From Haliclystus octoradiatus (lineage: Eukaryota > Cnidaria > Staurozoa > Stauromedusae > Haliclystidae), in NCBI GenBank assembly GCA_916610825.1, contig OU744446.1, forward strand, positions 32,344,225-32,408,224: a stretch of DNA of 64,000 nucleotides, read 5' to 3'. The stretch's first letter is position 1. Each line of letters opens with the position of its first letter. A model generated the notes under the pieces. It saw nothing but the letters and a program-made list of their open reading frames with translations, ran no database searches and was not told the origin of the DNA. Of this stretch, positions 1 through 11,215 are shown one piece after another. Position numbers and translations under genes: made by a program.

Positions 1-2158
1 TTCATAATATTAAAATGTGAAAACGCCATGAAATTTCACGACATTGATGTCAGTAGTATTGACTGTGGCTTAAAATAAAAAATGGTTTGAAATTGAATCA
101 GATAAACGTTAAAATATAATTTAATGCTGATGTATTGTTTAATATTTTCATGTATATAACAATGCTTTTTTCATTATTATTAACATTAAAATTCTGCATT
201 ATCTCTGTGCGATTTCAATAGTAAATCAGCCGCAACATATCGAACAGAGCCTATGCTATATAATGATGTATTTCATGAAACATGCTAGAATGAGAGTTTA
301 CAAAGTATCAGCATATTTGAAAACGTAAATTTATTAACCAAGAAAACAGCAAGTTTTAATACTACAGGAAAACATTCCTACGACATCAAACACATGTTCA
401 ATAACAGGGATATGAAAGCAACTCGCAGGGCTCGCAGTAAAATTCTTTTTATCATGTCGAGAGTAGAGATGGAAAGTATTAGCTTGAGATCATTTCAGTC
501 CATTCAATTGTAATCTGACATATATGAGGAATTATAAATAACTGCACAGCAGAAATGCACGCATTCACATTGAATGGAGATGTAATTCTAAATACTTCGG
601 CTACAGAACGAGTACGAAACAATATCATAACATATACACTTTCTCCAGATGGGCAAAAGCACAAACAAATAATTCTAGACGATGAGATAATTATGCAGCC
701 GCCATTTCACGTACTTCCAGCTAATCAATTATTCTCCCTTCCACAAACCATGCTGAACTCCAACAACCGGGGACAGAGAGGGGTGGGGATCCGAGTCTGG
801 CTTCGCCTCTTCTGCATACCTTTGTCGTGAATACGTGCTTATTAATACATTAATCGTATTGGCAATAACTGTTTATAATCCTCTATTGAATAATAATTAC
901 CATCTAAGATCATCTCACATCTGTCTTTCCTAGGTCAAGCAACACTATAGGAATAATATCGGTATGTCAAGTTAAATAAACAGCTCCCACGGTTTGCTGT
1001 CTAGCTATCAGTGTCCTATATCAGATCATTCAGATGGAGCCTCATTAAACATGATCCTCGCATTGAATAAAGTTTATCAAAAGCTCTATTCGTTTATAAC
1101 CACTATGATATAGCAGCGAACTAAAGAAAAAAAATCTGTGAGTGAATCTTTGTCAGTGTTGTGTTATAGTTATACTGGATTTTAAATTAACATAATTCCG
1201 GTGATATCCTCAATGATACATAATATATTAACATGGCAGAGACCCATATCATGCCAACCCTTGTAAACAGAAACAGATAGGAAGATCATACATGCTAGGG
1301 TAATCCTAATGGGTAGAGCCCCTTGTAAACACGCGATATGATGATCTCCTGGGATGATCCTACTACATAGGGTGACCCCCCTACTCGTGAACAGAACCTA
1401 AAATTGTTGATCCAACAGTATGATGTAAACATATAATTATTTAACTCATGCGTAGAATAATTTCTATATGGGCCGGAAACTCTGACTATAACATCGAGTG
1501 TGGGAAAATATTGAAGAATCACGCAGATAATTATTAAGCTTTTTGCTCAATGTCCACAATCATACGAAAATGATATTTTCAGGAACGTACAAAACATCCA
1601 AGTATTTAAAACGAACTATTACCCGCAGATGTGGCCTGGCTCAGAAGACCAGAAACTCCATTATTTATCGTCATTTTGAACCAACCAATTGAATCTCTTC
1701 ATGAAGGAGGTCATAACAGAAAATTATATACATATCAATTTGGAGAAGACCTCCCCACGATAAATTTTAATACAAGAACAGCTACAAGCATAGCAAAGAA
1801 TCGAACACTTTGGACAAAGAGCGCATCTAACATCTTTCAAAAGCTGTTTTAAGTACTTGTGTATAACATCCTTTAGCCAGAAATAAGATACAAACACACA
1901 CACAGAAGAAACACTATTCATTTGCCATTTTCACTACCTCTATTATGATTATTTCTACTGAAAAACTCCTGAATATTCAGTAGTTTTTTTAGTCATTTTC
2001 CAACACTTTTAGATATTATGTGTATATAGTAGAGTGAACCGGAGGACGATGAATAGAGGTGGCTGTTATAGCAGGTGGGATTATTTTTGAATGATTGAAA
2101 GCAATTTTTCTGTTCAAAATCTTTACGTCGCGTGAATGAGGAACCCATTGAGACTTAC
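1..2158. other. downstream DPH2 intron or flank, no gene recognised
   Basis: The last DPH2 exon found ends at 2159 with a GTAAGT donor on the minus strand, so this stretch is at least partly intron of that gene. Both strands were read for the remaining C-terminal exon (an R-x-F-[FY]-x-P-[IV]-[IV]-T-P-[FY]-E type motif) and none with correct splice phase was found. A fragment near 2025-2090 resembles the 'cctgttataacggtc' dispersed repeat. Nothing else can be supported. Confidence 0.5.
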
Positions 2159-5100
2159 CTCTGAATTAATCAGTGAATTTTCAGGACAAGCAACCAAAAC
2201 AAAAATATCCACTTCCATAAAGTTTGCAAGTTTAGCCACATTCACTTTACCAACAATAAAAGTATAAAACTAAAATATAAAGAAAATAACAAAAGTATGA
2301 GTGGTAATGTATGACTGGTATCACGAATCTTAATGGTGAATATTTTGATATTTAAAAGTTCTGCTTAAAATTGTCTAAATTGGGAATGTTTGTGACTTAG
2401 TATAGAATAGAAAAATAATTGAGAATCCGTAACTCAATTGGTAGGTAATTTATATTATAATTGTAAATAATTAATTATTAAAGTCACATTAAAATAAGAT
2501 TGATTTCAGTGGATTGGTGCATCAATTGTCATTTCATTGATATCTTTTAAAATAAATACTTCAAACATGACATTCTGACAGCACAGAGTGAACAAAAAAT
2601 CTTACCTTCTTTCCGGCAGCTTTCATCATTTCTTTTAGCCGTTTTATGATGTCAATATAATCAGCTTGAAATACAAATTATATGAAATTTATAAAGAATG
2701 GATAAATATATTATAGAATAAAGGATGTACTCCAAGAAAATAGGATTGAATGGAAATCAAATGAGGTGCTATGAAAAATATAACAGTCTCGTTAATATCC
2801 TATCGCTTTTGTTGTGTGTAACTTGCATTTGTGTCAATTTTTAATTCTCAGACGTTTCCATAAAATATGTTTTTTGCTTTGTTTCGAGCATGATTCTAAT
2901 GTACCGTAAGTGTAATTACGCATTCCCTGTGGAAAAAAGTTCATGAACATGAAGTTGCCCAAATATTCATGATCTCTTCATGAACAGTTCTTGAAATATT
3001 TATGAAATTGAAATGTTCATGAAAATTTGAATAAATTTGCATTCATGAACCAGTTCATGAAAATTTAATGATTGTTCATGAACCCAAAAGGACATGCTCA
3101 GAAACTGTGTAAGAAATTTGTTTCCACAGGGTTGTGGTAATCACCTGCGTTTAGTCAAAATTGGTGTTCGCCTCCATGCTAGTATTTGAGACAAGCAATG
3201 AGTTCCTGAAGGGTCTACACAGGAGATTGAGTAGCACAGCCAACGGCTTGTTGATAAAATGATAGAAAATGAAAGAAAGAAATAAGTGTTGTTATAGTAA
3301 CTCACCTATACCCAATGTACCAACAATTATGCCAACAACATCAGCATCCTTTGCTTTCTGAACAAGATAATACCTGGAAATGAAAAAGAGAATTTTATTT
3401 ACATGAATTTTAAGCATGATAAAATGATAAAATCTTAAAACGCTATTGTAAATTGCACAGCAAAAACTAAAAAATCTACAACAGGTAAAACTAAAGATAA
3501 ATTTACAAGATCTTGACAAGTCTACTTTATTTAAAGCAATTCAAACATTCTTATCAGTAAGTTTCTACTTATTAATTAACACTGCCGACACTTGCATCAA
3601 CGCATTGACGAGCACAAGAGAAAGGGTCTGCTGTTTACGCACATGTAAATCAACAACACGGAAAATATGTTTCTGAAAACAACTTTAAAATTTTGAAAAA
3701 ATGCAAAGACAAATTTGACTGCCTAATTTATGAAATGCTTGCAATCAGGCGAATCAAGCCAAACCTCAACACTCAGTCTGACTCAATCAAATCCCGGCTT
3801 TTCCCAGCAGGATATTGAAAAGCTATTGTTCTTGCCTTTGTCTATAATATTCTATTGTTATTAACGCATCCTGCTTCTAGCACATTGTATAACTTAACAC
3901 TTTTAAACCCATGTATTTTAACTAATTTTTCTTTTAAAAAATGTATTTCTGAAGATGACATAAGCAATGTCGAAAGCTCAATCAACGTCTATTTTATCGT
4001 TTATTTTTATTACAAAATTCAAACATTACACTACAAATTTTGAAATTTTGAAAATCTATTGAAAACATAGTGAAAACTTACTGATCAGGCTACTGAATTG
4101 GACTCTTTTCTGCACAGTACCTTTCAAATTTAAAGGTGCGTTTCAGTACTTGACTTTTCAGTAGATTAAGAAAAATCTAGATGCTAGTGTCTTGTGATTT
4201 TAAGTATGATTTCAGTATCCAATGGCAAACCGTTATAACTGTCAGATAATTATAATTATTATAAAGATTAGTATGGACCATACCTTCTCATCAATGTTCT
4301 GTTGATATTCAGCGTTTCGAATTGGCATTTGTAAGATTTGGGATCGACACTTAAAAACTAAAACAAGAAAGTATAACTTTTTATAGTCGTTTAAGGCCAC
4401 TGACAATTCATACTAAATGATTTTATTTTCTATAAATTCTATATAATACTAACTTTGTTTGTATTGAATGTCATCATTAGATTTTTAAGTAGCAAGTCAT
4501 CATTTCCAATGAAACAGAAGATGTAATTTTCTAATGATGAGCCATCCTTCAAAGTAAATTCTCTGCCATGTCTACAGTAGCAAAAAATATAAGTGACGCA
4601 CTAGTGTACAATGTATATATCCCGGATTCATTATAACGGGGACCACTGGGAACACAGGCATATTTGAGAACAATAGAATCACCACAGGCACAACTTTCAA
4701 ATGTTTCTGAGTTACAGATCTGGTCATATCTGATCGACTGTGGTTCAGATCCCTGAAGATTAATTCAGCTTTGATTTTTATCTAAAACAAAACATCAAAT
4801 CAGCACCATGTCCTGATGGCAGATGGAATGGTACATATGGAATTCGTATGAGTAGCTGCAAAGTATCGGTGCACATTGACAATCAAGATCTATCTGCCAT
4901 GAAATCCCCTGCAAAAAAGTTCATGAGTTCATGAGCGTGAAATTGCCCAACAGTCCATGAACAGTTCATGAACTTCAGGCAATTTCACATTCATAAACCA
5001 GTTCATGAACCATTTCATGAAATGTTCATAAAGTGTTCATGATTTTTCAGGAAATTTCACATTCATGAAATCTTTGTGATTATTCATATGTTCATAAACT

Positions 5101-8100
5101 GTTCATGAAAGTTGATGAAGTTCATGAACTGTTCATGAACTCATGAATTATTTTCGCAGAGGATATGTTGAGATTGATTTGCAGTGTCGCGGCTGAGATC
5201 AGTAAAGAGAGAAATAAGCATCATTGCTCTTAGCATAGGACCACTTATAATAGAAGAGTGGTACGGGTGCTTTCGGTAGGGTGATAACCGTGATATTGTC
5301 TCATTTATTTACTACTTACTATAATAGTAAAACATGTGAAAGAGAGGTCCCAGTCTATATTGACCACACCCAACAGTGCCTTGAATAACTAGTCTCCAAT
5401 GAAGCAGCCCTTAATATATACAATGTTAGAAATTGATTTCACAATTAGACACTAACCTGCAATAGAAGTTACTTTTTATTGATTCTTGACCATCAGTTTT
5501 GTTGTTTGCAATAGTCTCTTGAGTGATAACAATGCGAGCCATAACAGATGAAGGCAATTTTAATTTAAGCAACTCCATTAACTCATCTTGAATAGAAGCA
5601 AGGGAAAAACGAATTTTTACAATACAAATTCATCAGAAATGTATAACATGGACACAATACTTTTATATAAATTAGTGTTACCTGCACAATAGTGTAAAGC
5701 TGTCTCATAGAACAACAACAGCTGATTCGTTGCATCTTTAAGCACTTCTAAAATGCTGCTGACACAACGATTGCAATCGAGGGACTTTCTACCAAATGCG
5801 TAATGCACAGGTAATTTTCTTGTACTGATGTAAAAAACAACAAACTATAATTATTTTCTGCAAAAAATTGCATAACAAATAACTTTCTTTTTTGAACTAG
5901 GTTCTTATCCTACCCAGATAAGTACTTGTTTATGTGATCTGATATTTATGCTTTGTTGATTAATTTGTCATTGTATTGTTATGTTAAAACCGTATGGTTG
6001 CATGATTGTTTACATTTTATAGATTTATCACACATTGTTAATTGTAATAAATAGCTGTGCTGATAAGCAGTCTTGTCAGGAACCATTATGATGACTCATT
6101 CAAATATTAAATGATTATTATTGTTGCCTTTTCTGTCTCCCCCGCATTGAGCCAAAGTCTTACAGCATATTTTGAGTACCTCGAGAAAGTTGGTTTCAGA
6201 ACAAATATTCTGTGTTCTTGATTTCCATGTGCGCAAGTGGTGGACTCTTTTCTGTCGTGCTTGTCAATGAGTTGATACAAGTGTTGGCAGGTATATCAAC
6301 CATAATTAGCTCAGCACGAATCATCACAAATGGAACCTATTAACAACATAGGCCTATTGATGACAATAATTTTGCTTAAATCTACTTCATTGTTAATAAA
6401 CATTTCAGTAATGTTGTAAAATATGTAAAAACGTGATTCAGATATAACTATGTTAAGAATGTGCTGCATGTGGAATCGATGTGTCTTGTTTTTCAACCAT
6501 AGCTTTTTCCATTTTGCTTATTGTTTCATCAGTCCATCAATGGCCATATAGTATTGCAATAGCAGTTTGTCTGACATACTTACGGGCTCAGGCAAGCTTT
6601 ACCAAAATGTATGATGCAGTCAACATTAGTATGTTCTCCAGCAACTTCATCGACACAACAACTAAACGAAACAAATTATTAAAAATGTATTAATTCAGAG
6701 TGTAATTCATGTCAATAAGTAGTCATTGTCGCATGATGTTGATTTTGAGCAAGCCAAATTGCAAGGGGTTGTTATGTTCACAACCGTACATGCAACTTAG
6801 AGTTGAGTTTAGCTGTTTAGTTAAAAGACAGGAAAACCCTTGAAATGCTGTCAAAACAAATAAACAATATCAAAAACAGTGTTTCAGGTGAATTCTCTTT
6901 CACTAAACTAATAGAAAATAAGGAGTTTTAGACATTCAGAGGAACTGATTCCATGCCTGCCACTATTAAAACGGTCCATAAACATGCCATTTAATGTTTA
7001 TGAACTGTTTGTAATGTATTCATGAACAGTTCACAACTGTTTGTAAACGAACAACTCATGAATAGTTCATGAACTCAACAACTTTTTTGGTAGAGGCGGC
7101 AATCAGCGAAACAATAAAAACATGGTACAAACATTTTAAAATTCTATTACTCCGAGTTTAGCGAAACCTTTCAATACTAAGTAGTAAACGTTCCGAAGAA
7201 AATTGATTTTTGGTATCTTGTTCCTCTAGAAATTAGTAAACTGATGATATTCTGTGAAAGAATCTTGCATAACATTGCAATTTTATCATATGATTACCTC
7301 AATATAGGCTGTAGGCTATTGGTGATTAATTATTTTCAAGCATTACAGTGGAACCCGCTTAAGTGCAATTCGGATAATTGAAATCCCTGCTTATACGCAA
7401 CCTCAGGCTTTAAAGCTCTATTGACTTATGTAGTCATGTCTTTGTTAAACACTTTCAGATAAATGCAAATTCAGATAACTGCAATGAAAATAGTTGACAA
7501 TTTTGACTTGCACTTAAGCGAGTTACCTGTAGTTTATTATTAATTTTATTAAAGAGAGTTTGAAAGACAAATCAATCTTCTTCGATCACAACATGTCCAT
7601 GCATAGAGATCGATTGAGATAGCTTAATTAAATACAGCCAACTGTACTAAAGACAACTTCGAATACCGGTATGTTACATACATGTGATAATAAGCTTTTA
7701 AGTCTGATTTGAATACGAATGAATTGGGTGACATCGCAAATCATCACATATTAGTTTAACTCATAAACTTGACAGGGAATGTGTAGTGGATTGTTTTATG
7801 TCTATTGTCTTATCCATAATGTATTTCCTTTGTCAACTGTAAAGCTTCTGTTTGTAATCACGTATACCTTGTAATGTAAATCACTGCATGTAATACATCA
7901 AGTCTCTTCACGTCTGCCCTTCGTGGCGACAGCACCTATATTAGCAAAGCTGGTCCACCTTCATAGAGGCTCTGTTTATCAACGGTCATATTAACCCTTC
8001 ATTCATCCTCTCCCTGTTGGTGGCCAGCTACAACTATTACATCAAATATATATCTAATCAACGTCTATGTAGCGTGTGGTAATTTATCAATACATCGACT

Positions 8101-11023
8101 CATTCCACCCGCTACAAATGCCCTGTCTCCAAAATATTTCAAATCTCTTTGAATTGTGGGTCATCTTTCTACATGGCCACTGTTCAAATAAAAATTATTC
8201 TTCAATAATGATGTAAGACAGCATTTGAGGTCATAATGGATTTGAAAATTAATAAAATAATTTTAAACAAACAATTAATCGAGTTGCTCCATCGAAAGCC
8301 AATTGTGTGTAGTTTACACATACTTTGGATGTTGATTTAGAATTATGTTGCTGAATGTGAGATTATTAGAAGCAGTCCGCAGTAATATGAGGTAGATACA
8401 AACAGAACAATGTGTCTGGCGTAGACATGCTAAGGTAACCGGCATAAAATTAGATGTACATACCTTCCATATGATGTATCTCCTAGTACATAAACTTGCT
8501 TTCCAGTTTTCTCTTCTAATGATTTGGTTATTACATATGAACATGCTAGCAATTTATCTGGAAACTGAAGACCAATCTGAAATAAAAAAAATACAAACCA
8601 GTCCGAAAAACAGAAAAAAGGTTTACATTTCTGTGATTATTCATTAATTGAGATGTTGAATGTTATCTAAACTTTCAAATAAGGTCACATCTAAGAACTA
8701 CATGTGACAGAACATCAGCTTTAAAATATAATTGATATCTGTATCGAAATTAGTTTTGAATGATTGTAATATGTATCCTCTAGGCCTGAAATTTTGACCA
8801 CCTATAGACACTAACCACAATTTAATAAATTTCGTGACTTGCCCAAGTCTCACTTTTTACTATGACGATTTTGATATGTTGGTAAGTGAGACTTGTTTCC
8901 TTTGGCAATTCTATTGTTTTAGAAAACAAAGAAACCGCCAACAAAATCTCATCGATTACATAGTTTATCTGAGTATTCCACGGTGTCAACAGTCAATAGC
9001 AAACAAATCGTAAAATATATGAGAGCCTATTGTATATATATTTCAGGGTATTGGAGCTAATTAAACTGGAAAATTGAATTTATTATTCTAACTTACTGAT
9101 TCTGGCGAGTCAATGATTTAGCAAACGCTCCTGTTTACTGCAAACTTTTTTGAGCGCTTGTTGGAGATCGAAAGACATGTTGAAATATGATTCATTGTGG
9201 AAATGAACATTACACTTGAAGGTTGCTATATTCTGAATAAATCTTTCCCTTGCTCTTGTACACAACGTGGAACTGTTGAATTTTTCGATGGTAACCCAAA
9301 GCATTCGCAATGATACAATATTAATCAATCCCGAAGGGTAAAAACATTTACAGATAATTTCGCCATCTGTATTTTGAATGATGATGTTGAAATAAGTTTG
9401 AAATTTTTGACAAGCATCAGTTAATCGACCTTATTTAATTTAGTCCCGCTTACCACTCGTCAAATGTCGGCGTATCAAAGCGGGACTTATGGATCAGTCA
9501 AATTAATTTCAAGAAATGATTTATTTTGGCCAAACTAGACAAAACCATTACTACAAATCTGTCATGCCACCCAGAAGATCTTTGAGTAGAAAAGGACATA
9601 GGATACTTCATTGATTGGTTTTGCTGAACAAGAAATGTAGGCTTAGATTACTGTAACATCCATGGGATATACAAAAACATAGTTGGTATCCCACCTTCAC
9701 TACTGATACATAAATCATGAAAAAATTGTGAAAGTTCATGGTGTTTTCATGGCATTTTAACTTATTAATGTCCTGAATTTGGATATATTCATGGTTTTCA
9801 AACTTTTCATAGTTTAAAATATTTACCGCTTTCACTTTTATTACATTTTTATGGTGTTTTTCCAACACTTTTATGCTTTTGGTGTTGGTAGCCTAGTGCT
9901 TCTTGATACAATTGATGTTGCATTTGAGGTGTTGTAAATGGTTGGTATCTGGTAGGTACTTCTTTAAAACGATGGGTTTTTAACTTTGTCTTGAAGTCAA
10001 CATGACACAGAAATTCTTAAAGTGTAGGCCCTAGTAGTAGTATAGACAGTCACATCATAGGAATGTGCCGTTCCTCTTACGCCTAACATATTTGCTACAC
10101 AAAGAACATCACAAATCACGGTCAGACATAGAAGCTTGTAAATAATACAATTCACGACCATAGTGGAATCCTTGAATTTGGAACGCCAGATATTTACGCC
10201 ACGCCAAGTCAGCTTTGAAGAATACGCCAAAAAGACCAAATTTAGTTGAAAACTATAGAAAATTATCAGATTTCCACGCCAAAAAAATTAAATTGGCGTA
10301 AAATCAACTCATTTCTGCGCCGGATAGATCCGGCGTAACATACATGGATTCCACTATGGATTCACGATATAAAACATTATGAAAAGATACTTAATTTTGC
10401 TGAAATGATGGATTTTGGCGCCCCTGAAGTCAAAATTAAAACGTGCATTTTATTCAAACAACGTTCATTCGCAAAATATTTGTAAACAAATTAATTTATT
10501 GCAAACTTATATATGCTAGGTTTTTGCAACTTGGATAAATAATAAATAATATTGGATTTTTTCACATGAAGTTTACGCAGTAAAAGGGAAACTTTGTCAA
10601 CAAACTTTCGTTCATTGTAAGACAACAATAGAAATTTAGACATCATTGACATGTGGAAGCAGCGGCTCTTTTGAAACTACTGTAAATATGCCACACCATG
10701 TATTTTGAGCGCTTGAATAAAACTGCATGTTTATGTTCAACAATCGGCGAAAAACATTATTTATCAGTTATCTGTTATCAGTCCTTCCGAAGGCCAGGCG
10801 TCAGGCGAACGAAATACGAACTTAGCCTACCTACCTTCTCAAAATTATTCTCATTGATAAACAAGACACATTTATCAATGTCAAAATAAACCAGCGGATT
10901 ATTTAGTTCCTCTGAGGTACTGCATGAATTTGAGTCTATTTGTCTTTCAATCACACCCTTCTCATTTCCACTGAGAGAAGCAGTAGCTATTGATGGTTCT
11001 CTTTCATCTTTTAATTCCATCAT
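2159..11023 (-). CDS. DPH2: DPH2, diphthamide biosynthesis subunit 2 (3' end outside window)
   Basis: DPH2 pairs with DPH1 in the iron-sulfur complex that transfers the 3-amino-3-carboxypropyl group from SAM to a histidine of elongation factor 2 in the cytosol. Ten minus-strand exons keep one frame: 11023-10835, 8576-8464, 6661-6584, 5824-5682, 5586-5457, 4571-4454, 4357-4284, 3373-3306, 2664-2606 and 2269-2159, about 361 codons. Family marks are [11 protein letters not shown] (start of exon 2), [14 protein letters not shown] across exons 2-3, [20 protein letters not shown], and LVACPENS in exon 10. The three cluster-type cysteines are near residues 103, 124 and 352. The family is usually near 490 aa, so about 130 residues are missing; exon 10 ends with a good donor and the rest should lie left of base 1. 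The start is the ATG at 11023, with a second in-frame ATG directly after it. Assignment is secure; exact start is less so. Confidence 0.93.
2925..3131. mobile_element. TTCATGAAC foldback element (family A)
   Basis: The element has an 11-bp perfect terminal inverted repeat, CCCTGTGGAAA at 2925 and TTTCCACAGGG ending at 3131. Its interior is built from repeated TTCATGAAC/GTTCATGAA words that are themselves palindromic. It is about 207 bp and non-coding, within a DPH2 intron. The same termini and interior recur across the window, so it behaves as a MITE-like family. No target duplication is obvious. Confidence 0.75.
4030..4222. repeat. dispersed repeat (family B, 'actgaaaac / ttttcagta')
   Basis: This matches the copies at 17770-17975 and 19190-19605. 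Shared words in order are 'ttttgaaaatct', 'actgaaaac', 'tttcaaatt.aaggtgcgttt', 'ttttcagta', 'aaaaatctaga' and 'atttcagta'. It is non-coding and lies in a DPH2 intron. Confidence 0.6.
4690..5300 (+). mobile_element. tRNA-derived SINE copy, split by a family A element
   Basis: This is a plus-oriented copy of the SINE seen complete at 17340-17715. It has the tRNA-like box B stretch 'gactgtggttcagatccc', then the body, and ends in 'agtggtacgggtgctttcggtagggtga'. The body stops at 'ctatctgccatgaaat' (about 4905), resumes at 'atatgttgagattgatttgcag' (5163), and is interrupted by a foldback element. The tRNA head is 5'-truncated. Confidence 0.7.
4906..5162. mobile_element. family A foldback element nested in a SINE
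   Basis: Its termini are CCCCTGCAAAAAA at 4906 and TTTTCGCAGAGG ending at 5162, with many TTCATGAAC words inside. It interrupts the SINE body between 'gaaat' and 'atatg', which shows that this family moves as a unit and is younger than this SINE copy. A 2-bp AT duplication is possible but not provable here. Confidence 0.75.
6965..7092. mobile_element. family A foldback fragment
   Basis: The stretch is rich in 'gttcatgaac' words and ends 'gttcatgaactcaacaac', like other family A copies. The edges are approximate and the termini degraded. It lies in a DPH2 intron. Confidence 0.5.
7344..7531. mobile_element. pogo/Tigger-like MITE
   Basis: The left end TACAGTGGAACCCGCTTAAG and the right end CTTAAGCGAGTTACCTGTA form imperfect inverted repeats of about 25 bp. 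They start and end in TA, as expected for a TA target in Tc1/mariner elements, and CAGTGGAACC is typical of pogo/Tigger ends. The element is about 188 bp with no coding capacity. The superfamily is inferred from the ends alone. Confidence 0.65.
7850..8160. repeat. dispersed repeat (family H), copy 1
   Basis: The stretch around 'catagaggctctgtt', 'cattcatcctct' and 'ggtggccagctac' recurs near 16400-16640 in the same order with divergence. It is non-coding. Edges are approximate. Confidence 0.45.
9693..9905. mobile_element. foldback repeat (family D, CATGAAAA / TTTTCATG)
   Basis: It starts 'cactactgatacataaatcatgaaaa' and ends 'cttttggtgttggtagcctagtg', so the ends are inverted with respect to each other. 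The interior is rich in 'tttcatgg'. Relatives lie at 22617-22845, 53335-53480 and 57592-57775. Confidence 0.55.
10158..10359. mobile_element. hAT-like MITE with 8-bp target duplication
   Basis: A 14-bp perfect terminal inverted repeat, CCATAGTGGAATCC, opens the element, and its complement GGATTCCACTATGG closes it. The direct repeat ATTCACGA sits immediately outside both ends (10150-10157 and 10360-10367). The element is 202 bp and non-coding, in DPH2 intron 1. An 8-bp duplication is the hallmark of hAT elements (also seen in P-like ones). Confidence 0.85.
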
Positions 11024-11037
11024 CAATAGTCAGCCAT
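11023..11037 (-). promoter_or_regulatory. four-codon upstream ORF overlapping the DPH2 start
   Basis: On the minus strand an ATG in good Kozak context (AACATGG) at 11037 reads Met-Ala-Asp-Tyr-stop. Its TGA shares one base with the DPH2 ATG (TGATG at 11025-11021). If transcription starts upstream, DPH2 would need leaky scanning or reinitiation. The transcription start is not known, so a regulatory effect is inference. Confidence 0.4.
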
Positions 11038-11215
11038 GTTTTTCCTCTGTCCTGTTGTGGAAGCCTCGTCTTCCTTCTGATTTTGCCTCTATGCAAATAT
11101 CTTCCTGTTTTCTCTGTCATATTCAATTTTGCAAAGACACAGAAAGTTTTTGTATAAAACGGATTTTCGCGATCACTGTCTCTATGCACACGTGTATATT
11201 TTTGTAAATTTAATA
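11024..11215. promoter_or_regulatory. divergent promoter region DPH2 / p24 gene
   Basis: The two start codons face away from each other with 192 bp between them, so both genes must take their core promoters and 5' leaders from this interval. It contains a CACGTG E-box-like hexamer within 'gcacacgtgtat' near 11190. Shared regulation is inferred from geometry only. Confidence 0.55.

Noticed and set aside
479-664. Minus-strand segment reading RITSPFNVNACIS, similar to the DPH2 motif TPFE...AC
   Set aside because: The spacing between PF and AC is one residue short, and the available AG acceptor does not give the phase required after exon 10.
1631-1921. Overlapping 73-aa and 65-aa ORFs on opposite strands
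   Set aside because: No splice sites, motifs or similarity; the lengths are expected by chance.
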